DNA of 6,228 nt from Thermoplasmata archaeon. GTDB lineage: Archaea; Thermoplasmatota; Thermoplasmata; Thermoplasmatales; Thermoplasmataceae. Below are positions 1 through 4,771 of this stretch, piece by piece (within the stretch, counting starts at the first letter, position 1; each line of letters begins with the position of its first letter). The position numbers and the translations under genes were made by a program. The stretch spans positions 1-6,228 of the forward strand of contig JAJZXP010000133.1 of the NCBI GenBank assembly GCA_021806345.1, read 5' to 3'. The notes beneath the pieces were generated by a model that worked only from the letters and a program-made list of their open reading frames with translations, did not search any database and was not told the DNA's origin.

Positions 1-33
1 TAGCGTGTTCCTAAGAACTTTTTTCATTGACAT
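1..33 (-). CDS. Possible 5' end of a gene leaving the left edge
   Basis: An ATG on the minus strand at 33-31, with a second at 27-25, opens a frame that stays open to the left edge. The 11 visible codons read MSMKKVLRNTL, a basic N-terminus that could begin a real protein. An archaeal TATA-like stretch (ATTATAAAT on the minus strand, about 71-79) lies roughly 42 bases upstream, which would give a short untranslated leader. Nothing about function can be read from so few residues, and this could be a chance open end. Confidence 0.3.
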   Translation of the reverse strand, partial: MSMKKVLRNTL

Positions 34-429
34 CTTAAAACTTTAATCAAGTCGCGACCGGCCATTTGACATTTATAATCTCAGCGCAGGAAATACAAAA
101 CCAAGAGCACTAACTCAATTTTTAATAGGGAACAGAGGAACTTAATGTAATGGCAGGTCCACATGCATGGTCATAAGAAAATTATAGAGGTAGTAAGAAG
201 AAATGATAAATACTCAAGTATTTGCGACTCATTTGTGACATGTTTAAGAAACACAGGGTTTCGGTAAATGAATACCTAAATGGGCACAGAGACGGGGTCT
301 AACTAAATGAAGTTCTTCTTAGTGACAATATCAGGATATAAGCGAAGATAATCATGGCATTGTATTGACTTAGATTTTCTATATTAACAAAGGAGACACT
401 TAGCCTTTTTGCAGCCAACCAAAAAACCT

Positions 430-437
430 ATAAATAC
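430..437 (+). promoter_or_regulatory. TATA-like box without a downstream gene
   Basis: The sequence reads CCTATAAATACAGG with an A-run just before it, which resembles an archaeal TATA box with a purine-rich BRE. Transcription would start near 457-460. No ATG follows for more than 200 bases, so if it is used, the product would be a noncoding RNA beginning just before the hairpin at 473-499. It may also be chance in AT-rich DNA. Confidence 0.3.
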
Positions 438-472
438 AGGATAGTTCATCTCAAAATATTCAAAACGTACTA

Positions 473-499
473 CAGTCCAGGAAAATTATTCCTGAACTG
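473..499. repeat. Strong hairpin (11-bp stem, one mismatch)
   Basis: CAGTCCAGGAA at 473-483 pairs with TTCCTGAACTG at 489-499 around a five-base AATTA loop. Ten of eleven positions pair, and five of those pairs are G-C, unusual in such AT-rich surroundings. There is no T-run directly after it on either strand, so it is not an obvious terminator. It could be a structural element of a small RNA or an end of a lost mobile element. Confidence 0.55.
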
Positions 500-794
500 C
501 CACTATATAATTTCAACAAAAGACAATAATCCGTTCGTAAAAATACAGGTGAATCCCCTCAATTATAATTTTTCTATTCGTTGCAGAATTACGTCATTCA
601 CTTCTAACCATTTTGTTAATACTTAAAATTCGAAATTATATTTTTTTAAACAGAACTGATTGTCTAATTTGTCCAATATAAGATAAATATACATTCACTA
701 ACAGTTCATACATTATGAAACAAGCCTTCTTTTTTGGATAGCATCGAAATAAATGTCGGAACACATAAAATCGTACTATCTCTAATCTGATTTT

Positions 795-1031
795 TTATTC
801 ATCTATTTTCCGACCAAGATATACAAAATTATTCTTCAGAGGCTTATTCGGATCAACTTCAGGAATGTTACAATCACATTTCCACTTGCAATCTAAGGTA
901 ATTATGTGTCCAGCAGGCCAGTGTGGTAAACCCAGGAGCTTACTTCTTGTTATGTGATGCAACCATTTTGAATTATAATTAACAACAGTATGTTCACAAT
1001 TCTTACAGACACCAAACTCTAAACGAACCAT
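795..1031 (-). CDS. Small Cys/His-rich protein, probable zinc-binding
   Basis: A 78-residue protein of unknown function. The ATG at 1031-1029 is preferred over a TTG two codons further out (1037-1035). Counting from the ATG, it has Cys9-x2-Cys12 near the N-terminus and Cys48-x3-Cys52-x-Cys54 later, with His14, His25, His26, His37 and His42 between. This pattern fits a small zinc-ribbon or knuckle fold, probably cytoplasmic since there is no signal peptide or membrane segment. The C-terminal quarter is polar and Lys-rich. It is a single gene, divergent from vapB. Only a weak AT-rich TATA candidate lies at about 1053-1061, roughly 25 bases upstream. The clustered cysteines argue that it is a true gene, but no named family is recognised. 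Confidence 0.6.
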   Translation of the reverse strand: MVRLEFGVCKNCEHTVVNYNSKWLHHITRSKLLGLPHWPAGHIITLDCKWKCDCNIPEVDPNKPLKNNFVYLGRKIDE

Positions 1032-1255
1032 ATACAAACACTACCCACTGCTCAATCATATTGACATACAATTACAAACATATAACCTTTAGCAGAAACC
1101 ATAACTAATTAATTAAATTTTCTATGCAGGCATTCTTGGTCTGCTTTTCAAACAAAATCAATCCCTTTTTCTTATTTCCTAGAAACATGATTGGGACTTA
1201 GTGATTTTATTCAAGTTTTTTCGCTATTTCTCAATCTAATACACAGAAAATAACC

Positions 1256-1261
1256 TATATA
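1256..1261 (+). promoter_or_regulatory. TATA-like box upstream of the vapB frame
   Basis: CCTATATAGTATAG places a TATATA core about 28 bases before the upstream ATG at 1287. It would serve either a leaderless mRNA starting at that ATG or a transcript with a longer leader for the ATG at 1380. Confidence 0.35.
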
Positions 1262-1342
1262 GTATAGTTCATAGAATATTCGATCGATGTTCCAGGAGAA
1301 CAAGAAGGAATGCTCCAGTGTGGAATATTGTTCAGAAGAAAG

Positions 1343-1350
1343 TTTATATG
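1343..1350 (+). promoter_or_regulatory. Alternative TATA-like box for vapB
   Basis: AAAGTTTATATG gives a TATA-like core centred about 33 bases before ATG 1380, predicting a leader of roughly 8 bases. It lies inside the upstream extension of the frame, which favours 1380 as the translated start. Confidence 0.3.
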
Positions 1351-1379
1351 TTTTACAAATGTGTATGAAGCTGAATCAA

Positions 1380-1625
1380 ATGGGAAGTAAGAACATATCC
1401 ATTTCGGAAGAAGCATACTTAAGATTATTAGAGTTAAAGTTAAAAAACGAAAGTTTTACAGAACTCATCTATAGACTGACAAATAAGACGAATGTGCCTG
1501 ACCTAAAAGGCATCATAAGTGAAGATGAGGGAAAGTCCATTGAGAAAAATATTAGGGAGCCAAGGAAAATTAGTAAGGAAAGAGTAGATAGAATTACTGA
1601 CGAGTTAAATAGAAATGTTAGCTGA
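1380..1625 (+). CDS. vapB: VapB-type antitoxin (archaeal family)
   Basis: Antitoxin of a VapBC toxin-antitoxin pair. VapB proteins bind and inhibit the VapC PIN-domain RNase and usually repress their own operon. From ATG 1380 the protein has 81 residues, the family's usual size, and begins MGSKNISISEEAYLRLLELK, close to the typical KTISIxEEAYxRL strand-helix start of the archaeal VapB antitoxin family (DUF217-like). NESFTELIYRLT follows as the next conserved block. The C-terminal half is charged and helical, as expected for the toxin-binding tail. The same frame opens 31 codons earlier at ATG 1287, but that Cys-containing extension is not part of the family. The last codons overlap the ATG of the vapC remnant (1615), so the pair was translationally coupled. 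With the toxin broken, this is now an orphan antitoxin. Confidence 0.8.
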   Translation: MGSKNISISEEAYLRLLELKLKNESFTELIYRLTNKTNVPDLKGIISEDEGKSIEKNIREPRKISKERVDRITDELNRNVS

Positions 1626-1738
1626 TACTTCATTTCTCATTGTCATAATGAAATCTGACATGATAATGAAAGTTCGATAATATGGTATCTAAAGAATTCA
1701 GAAGATTTAAATTCTATAAGACAATATTATTAACATAG
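1615..1738 (+). pseudogene. vapC: Broken vapC toxin (PIN domain remnant)
   Basis: Starting at ATG 1615, inside the end of vapB, the frame reads MLADTSFLIVIMKSDMIMKV and one Arg before TAA at 1678-1680. The opening (M-L-x-D-T-S-F-L-I) is the standard start of VapC PIN-domain RNases, with Asp4 as the first acidic residue of the metal site. A full VapC has about 130 residues, so over 80% is missing. In another frame, 1670-1738 reads KFDNMVSKEFRRFKFYKTIL and two further residues, resembling the usual VapC C-terminal pattern (V-T/S-R/K-x-F-x-R). This suggests an internal deletion that kept both ends, though the second match is weaker. The remaining acidic residues are absent, so no RNase activity is expected. 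Confidence 0.72.
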
Positions 1739-1792
1739 GGATAAATGCAAATCATACGGACGCTAAGATCAGGAATACTGCACCATCCAGAA

Positions 1793-1804
1793 GTGTATAG
1801 TTTA
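1793..1804 (+). promoter_or_regulatory. Promoter and leader of the small membrane protein gene
   Basis: GTATAGTTTAAG is a TATA-like element centred about 24 bases before ATG 1822. An AGGGGT at 1808-1813, eight bases before the ATG, could act as a weak ribosome site if the transcript has a leader. Confidence 0.35.
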
Positions 1805-1821
1805 AGTAGGGGTAACAAAAG

Positions 1822-2037
1822 ATGAAACCTATTTCAAACAGAATTATGATCCCACTTATGGTTAGTGACATAATTCTAATCGTAGTTACACCATATATAA
1901 TGGGAGGTTTTGTGAGCAAGGGATATTTTGCTACTTTGTTCATTCAGTTGCTAACCCTGGTTTCCATGATTGTAGGCATTAAGGCGAGAATAAACTGGGA
2001 ACGAAATAGAGATTACCAGAATAGTGTAAAAATTTAA
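1822..2037 (+). CDS. Small two-helix membrane protein, unknown function
   Basis: A 71-residue protein. A short basic N-terminus (MKPISNR) is followed by a hydrophobic helix at about residues 8-28, a polar turn with Gly and Lys (about 29-34), and a second hydrophobic helix at about 35-53. The tail from residue 54 is charged (KARINWERNRDYQ). The positive flanks place both ends in the cytoplasm, a helical hairpin. A promoter-like sequence and possible ribosome site stand upstream, and the frame is closed by a stop three codons before the ATG. The opposite strand also has a hydrophobic frame (1752-1943), but it lacks a promoter. Small membrane proteins next to toxin-antitoxin remnants are common in accessory regions; no specific role can be given. 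Confidence 0.5.
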   Translation: MKPISNRIMIPLMVSDIILIVVTPYIMGGFVSKGYFATLFIQLLTLVSMIVGIKARINWERNRDYQNSVKI

Positions 2038-2082
2038 ATTAAGGGATTCAGTACCTATTTTTAACTACAGGGATTATTAACA

Positions 2083-2280
2083 TCATTTGATCACTACTCT
2101 TTGTTTTTCTAAATCATATATTTCTTCATGGTTTCTCAAAGATTGAATGAGTATTGTAGGTAGATATTTTATCGATCTCTTCTTAGTTCGTCATCATACC
2201 AAATCATTAATGAATATGATAAATCCTAAAAGAGATATTTCAGATAGAAACGTAACTATTTTCAATAGATCATTCAGTTT
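2083..2280 (-). pseudogene. Possible frameshifted small-gene remnant
   Basis: Just downstream of the dioxygenase gene on the same strand, three overlapping frames join into protein-like text: LLKIVTFLSEISLLGFIIFI (hydrophobic), then WYDDELRRDR, then SIKYLPTILIQSLRNHEEIY ending EKQRVVIK before TGA at 2085-2083. Two frameshifts are needed, and no frame has a good start. It would be a small protein with a hydrophobic N-terminus and a charged tail. Chance open frames in AT-rich DNA are a serious alternative. Confidence 0.18.
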
Positions 2281-2290
2281 TTAAAAATGA

Positions 2291-2306
2291 TTCATAAAAC
2301 AAAAAT
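2291..2306 (-). terminator. T-rich terminator after the dioxygenase gene
   Basis: Within 20 bases after the TAA stop the minus strand reads TTTTATTTTTGTTTTATG. Archaeal RNA polymerase terminates at such T-tracts without needing a hairpin. Confidence 0.5.
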
Positions 2307-2310
2307 AAAA

Positions 2311-3105
2311 TTAAAGATTCTCGAAAATAACTGTTGTTAGGGAGGCAGCATTGAATTCGATTTCGTTCGATAAAATTCTTGATTTGAATTTCTCACCAAC
2401 TGCACCCTGAATGAATCTTAGGGGAAGATTATGTCCCTCCGGAGAGGCTGCCCTTACAATATCAGGTGGAACATTCCAGATCTTTTCCCAGTTACCTTCA
2501 TTAAAGGCTGAAATGCAAAGATTCAGATACTCAACCGCCGCTGGAGGTGTTTCCTGATTGCCTCTCTGGAAAAGATCAAGCCTGTGAATCAACGATCCTG
2601 TTGAAAGGATGCAGATATTTTTCTTAATAGATTGGGATCTCATAAGTTTGCCTAAAAGTACATGAGCCTGTGGACCGATTTCATGGCATATTGATAAGGG
2701 CACCACTGGCACATCTGCATCCCCGAAAATATGAACCATGGGAGACCAGGCACCATGATCGAGTCCCCAGTTTGTGACTTGACCAATTCCTATGGAATTT
2801 TCAGATCCAAGTCTCATTATTTCCTTTGCAAGATCTGGATCACCAGGTGGTTCGTATTTGATCTCATAAAAATCAGATGGAAATCCATAGAAATCATAGA
2901 TCTGTTTCAACCGTGGGCTTGAAACTATTCCGAATGATCCTGAAGTCTGAAAATGGGGTGACATTATAATGACAGCATCGGTAGTATCTCTGATCTCATC
3001 ACCTAAGGACCTCAATGCTGATACTGTTTTATCGTTTTTGACACCCAGATCCCCAATAAGTGTTGGTGAATTAGGAAGAAAGCACATGGAACTAATCATA
3101 TCCAT
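2311..3105 (-). CDS. Class III extradiol dioxygenase-family protein (LigB/DODA type)
   Basis: A 264-residue cytoplasmic protein matching the LigB/DODA (YgiD-like) family, non-heme Fe(II) enzymes that open catechol rings beside the hydroxyls; some members bind zinc. Family landmarks in order: SPHF with His51; YDFYGFP at 70-76; YEPPGDPDLA at 84-93; WGLDHGAWSPMVHIF with His117 and His125; VPVVPLSI at 132-139; STGSLIHRLD with His174; EGHNLPLRFIQGA with His225; and the closing ASLTTVIFEN strand. Length is normal for the family. The first metal ligand, normally in a HGSP or PHxP motif, is replaced here by Asn12 (FLPNSPTLI), leaving His51 and His225 of the usual ligands. ATG 3105 is the outermost start; Met3 and Met7 are alternatives. 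The gene stands alone, so the substrate is unknown. The fold is confident, the activity is not. Confidence 0.85.
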   Translation of the reverse strand: MDMISSMCFLPNSPTLIGDLGVKNDKTVSALRSLGDEIRDTTDAVIIMSPHFQTSGSFGIVSSPRLKQIYDFYGFPSDFYEIKYEPPGDPDLAKEIMRLGSENSIGIGQVTNWGLDHGAWSPMVHIFGDADVPVVPLSICHEIGPQAHVLLGKLMRSQSIKKNICILSTGSLIHRLDLFQRGNQETPPAAVEYLNLCISAFNEGNWEKIWNVPPDIVRAASPEGHNLPLRFIQGAVGEKFKSRILSNEIEFNAASLTTVIFENL

Positions 3106-3284
3106 CCATGTGTAAAATAATAATAAACATTATCAGTTTAATACAGCAAGGATATCTAATGTACATTATTTTACAAGAATACATGAAAATTTACTACAAG
3201 GAGATTCATACTAGATTTTCTAAAAATAGATCGTAAAAAAGTATCATAGCATATCATCCAAATAAAGCTATTTATTACGCTCAG

Positions 3285-3296
3285 GTTAAATTTAAC
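3285..3296. promoter_or_regulatory. 12-bp perfect palindrome, possible operator
   Basis: GTTAAATTTAAC is fully symmetric and lies between two divergent genes. It could bind a dimeric regulator. It is AT-only in the core, so chance is possible. Confidence 0.25.
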
Positions 3297-3382
3297 TTAT
3301 GAGGTCAAACTTAGCAGTATAATCAGTCTTTCCTTGAATCTCCTAAGAAAATAAAAACAATACACTTTCACTTCGTATTCAC

Positions 3383-3397
3383 AAAAGTTTAAATATA
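3383..3397 (+). promoter_or_regulatory. Leaderless archaeal promoter of the 3416 gene
   Basis: AAAAGTTTAAATATA combines a purine-rich BRE with a TTTAAATA TATA box centred at about 3392, 24 bases before ATG 3416. This spacing puts the transcription start at or within a base or two of the ATG, and there is no ribosome site before it, both signs of a leaderless mRNA. Confidence 0.7.
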
Positions 3398-3415
3398 TAT
3401 ATCAGATCTTTTAAT

Positions 3416-3676
3416 ATGTTCAAACGAACAGAAACCTCCATTGAAGAATTGAAAAAGACCTTTGTGGAAATGGATGATCTGGATTTTTACATTGATTATC
3501 ACATCGCTGAATGGTATCCCGATTCAGAATTAGGGTCCAAGGTAATATCTGATTCAGAATTTATAAAGGCTGAAGTTCGCGAAAAAATGAAAGATGCTTT
3601 GAAAATTTTTACGGATCCGGCTTTTTCTCAACTTACTAGGAAGGAAAAAATAGCAATTTATCGGAACAGGATCTAG
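3416..3676 (+). CDS. Unknown acidic helical protein, possibly truncated
   Basis: An 86-residue protein of no recognised family. The start is fixed by a strong leaderless promoter. The N-terminal half is acidic (MDDLDFYIDYHIAEWYPDSE, about residues 19-38); the second half is predicted helical and ends in a basic stretch (LTRKEKIAIYRNRI). There are no cysteines, membrane segments or signal peptide. The TAG stop at 3674-3676 is followed in the same frame by 45 more open codons that end in a 7-base overlap with the next gene, so a product of about 131-132 residues may be the ancestral form. It is first in a probable operon with the membrane zinc-finger gene at 3808 and may act with that protein. 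Confidence 0.65.
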   Translation: MFKRTETSIEELKKTFVEMDDLDFYIDYHIAEWYPDSELGSKVISDSEFIKAEVREKMKDALKIFTDPAFSQLTRKEKIAIYRNRI

Positions 3677-3814
3677 CTTGACAGAATCGCGGATCGTGAC
3701 CGCATGATATTCCTGTTAAATGAGTGGTTTGAAATAATCGTTTACCAGTCAAAAATTGAATCTGGTAAGAAGTGTAAATCTGCAGCTAGAAAAGGAGTTA
3801 TAACCCAATGTTAA
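3677..3814 (+). other. In-frame extension past TAG (lost C-terminus or readthrough)
   Basis: The frame of the 3416 gene continues from LDRIADRDRMIFLLNEWFEI through 25 further residues ending VITQC, then TAA at 3812-3814. The text is protein-like and would extend the basic helix before the stop. Its own TAA overlaps the next ATG (ATGTTAA), the arrangement expected of coupled genes. Alternatives are a separate 36-codon gene from ATG 3704, with no clear ribosome site, or chance. Confidence 0.4.
3791..3797 (+). promoter_or_regulatory. Ribosome binding site of the zinc-finger gene
   Basis: AAAGGAG, with the GGAG core at 3794-3797, lies ten bases before ATG 3808. An internal operon gene with a ribosome site, behind a leaderless first gene, is the common archaeal pattern and supports this start. 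Confidence 0.6.
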
Positions 3815-4734
3815 TTGAACCTACAGATTCTAATGTACTCAGTTTTTGTCTTAAATTAAATGATGAGGAATCACTTTATTCAATCTCTTTAAAAGCAAAG
3901 GATCATCTTAAAAAACTGGAAAAACTACAGAATGAAAATTTTGATGACTTTGTTTCAAGCATCCTTGAAAAAAATCCAATTGGTAAATTGCTGAACACAA
4001 TGACACTTCAGGAGGTAAAAACCTTACCAGATATTTCTAAGCAATACAATGCACTTAGAAATAAGGTTAGTAAACTTTCACGAATTGGTATGATACTAAT
4101 GTATACGACTTACATATATTTAATTTTGGCAGTAAGCTATGCTATAAGTGCACCTGGGTTACAGATAGTTCTTAGGGTCGCTATTATACTTTTATCATTG
4201 GTACCGGGTTCTATAGGGTATATCATTTACAGGAAGAAATTGCTTTTACACAGGTCATCTAGAAAAAAATTGAGGATTAAGATCAATGGCTCCTATGTAA
4301 TAAGAAAACACATTCATGAAATTGATCTACCGCTCCAACAGGGCCTACTTGACTACATTGATGTGACTGGTGTTACGGATAATGATAAAGTAATATGTTA
4401 TTTCTGCTCTGGGAAAGGGAAAATATTTGAAGAATGTGGCAGGTGCAACGGGCAAGGTTACATTGAGGGGCGATCTGATCAGAATCAGAGGGTCACTTGC
4501 TCATCGTGTTTAGGAAGAGGATATTTCCAAAGAAAATGTTTACATTGCTCGGGTGAAGGAGTGTTTAATAAGCTTGAAGTTATTCAATCATACAACCAAC
4601 AAGCAGAAGAAATCAACAGAAAAATCGCTGGAATTAACATTAATAAATCCTCTTTAGACAAAGTCTCAGACTGGCTAAGGAATTATAATGAAAAAGTACA
4701 AATCTGGAACTCTAAGTTAGGATCAACTCAATAA
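3808..4734 (+). CDS. Membrane protein with DnaJ-type zinc-finger domain
   Basis: A 308-residue protein built of four parts. Residues 1-90 are polar and helical. Residues 93-114 and 117-141 are two hydrophobic helices forming a hairpin; basic flanks (RNKVSKLSR before, YRKKLLLHRSSRKK after) place both ends in the cytoplasm. Residues 197-251 carry four CxxCxGxG repeats (Cys197/200, 210/213, 231/234, 244/247), the signature of the DnaJ cysteine-rich domain, which binds two zinc ions and helps hold unfolded substrates. The last 55 residues are a charged helical tail. There is no J domain and no DnaJ substrate-binding domain, so this is not a normal Hsp40. A membrane-tethered chaperone-like or redox role is inference. 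It is second in a probable operon with the 3416 gene. Confidence 0.8.
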   Translation: MLIEPTDSNVLSFCLKLNDEESLYSISLKAKDHLKKLEKLQNENFDDFVSSILEKNPIGKLLNTMTLQEVKTLPDISKQYNALRNKVSKLSRIGMILMYTTYIYLILAVSYAISAPGLQIVLRVAIILLSLVPGSIGYIIYRKKLLLHRSSRKKLRIKINGSYVIRKHIHEIDLPLQQGLLDYIDVTGVTDNDKVICYFCSGKGKIFEECGRCNGQGYIEGRSDQNQRVTCSSCLGRGYFQRKCLHCSGEGVFNKLEVIQSYNQQAEEINRKIAGININKSSLDKVSDWLRNYNEKVQIWNSKLGSTQ

Positions 4735-4771
4735 ACCCAATACACGGTTTCTAAACTGAGAGTAAAAATCT
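4735..4771. terminator. Short convergent gap with weak T-tracts
   Basis: Only 37 bases separate two convergent genes. On the minus strand GATTTTTACTC (T-run at about 4764-4768) is a plausible terminator for the 4772 gene. For the plus strand no clear T-tract is seen, so that transcript may run into the antisense of its neighbour. Confidence 0.3.

Larger units (their letters stand above)
163..626 (+). pseudogene. Degenerate coding trace (possible decayed gene)
   Basis: From ATG 163 a frame reads 34 residues, including KKIIEVVRRNDKYSSICDSF, and stops at 265-267. The neighbouring frame, entered at about 261, continues protein-like text (SVNEYLNGHRDGV, then LNEVLLSDNIRI, then AKIIMALY), interrupted by stops at 300-302, 339-341 and 366-368. 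It then stays open for 85 codons (369-623) without any usable start before ending at TAA 624-626. One frameshift and three stops would explain the whole. Against this, the last open part is poor in Asp, Glu, Gly and Ala, and long open frames arise by chance in AT-rich DNA. No family is recognised. Confidence 0.22.
34..794. other. Long gene-poor region with degenerate coding traces
   Basis: No intact gene with a start codon and reasonable length was found here on either strand. The stretch holds a plus-strand frame broken by stops and a frameshift (163-626), a TATA-like box (430-437), a strong hairpin (473-499), a T-run (641-647) and a repeated 9-mer AAATACAGG (432-440 and 541-549, the second perhaps incidental). 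An isolated AAAGGAG at 389-395 looks like a ribosome site but has no start codon after it. The picture fits a decayed gene, a small RNA locus, or both. Confidence 0.6.
3106..3415. other. Divergent intergenic region with symmetric elements
   Basis: This region separates the dioxygenase gene (minus) from the 3416 gene (plus) and must carry both promoters. On the minus side an AT-rich stretch (TTTATTATTATT, about 3117-3128) is the TATA candidate for the dioxygenase, though somewhat close to the ATG. Also present are a 12-bp perfect palindrome GTTAAATTTAAC (3285-3296), a small hairpin AATAAA-gcta-TTTATT (3261-3276), and a 10-bp inverted repeat AGGAGATTCA (3199-3208) / TGAATCTCCT (3335-3344). No convincing gene was seen. 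Confidence 0.5.

Noticed and set aside
1035..1037. TTG as start of the small Cys/His protein
   Set aside because: An ATG follows two codons later and gives the same protein, and no ribosome site favours the TTG.
1752..1943. Hydrophobic 63-codon frame on the minus strand
   Set aside because: It lies mostly antisense to the 1822-2037 gene, lacks a TATA box at the right distance, and its hydrophobic character is expected from the complement of a membrane-protein gene.
2731..2922. 63-codon plus-strand frame
   Set aside because: It is entirely antisense to the well-supported dioxygenase gene and has no promoter or ribosome site.
3159..3236. 25-codon frame (MYIILQEYMK...) between the divergent genes
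   Set aside because: It is very short with no ribosome site and only a poorly spaced TATA-like stretch, so chance is the simpler explanation.
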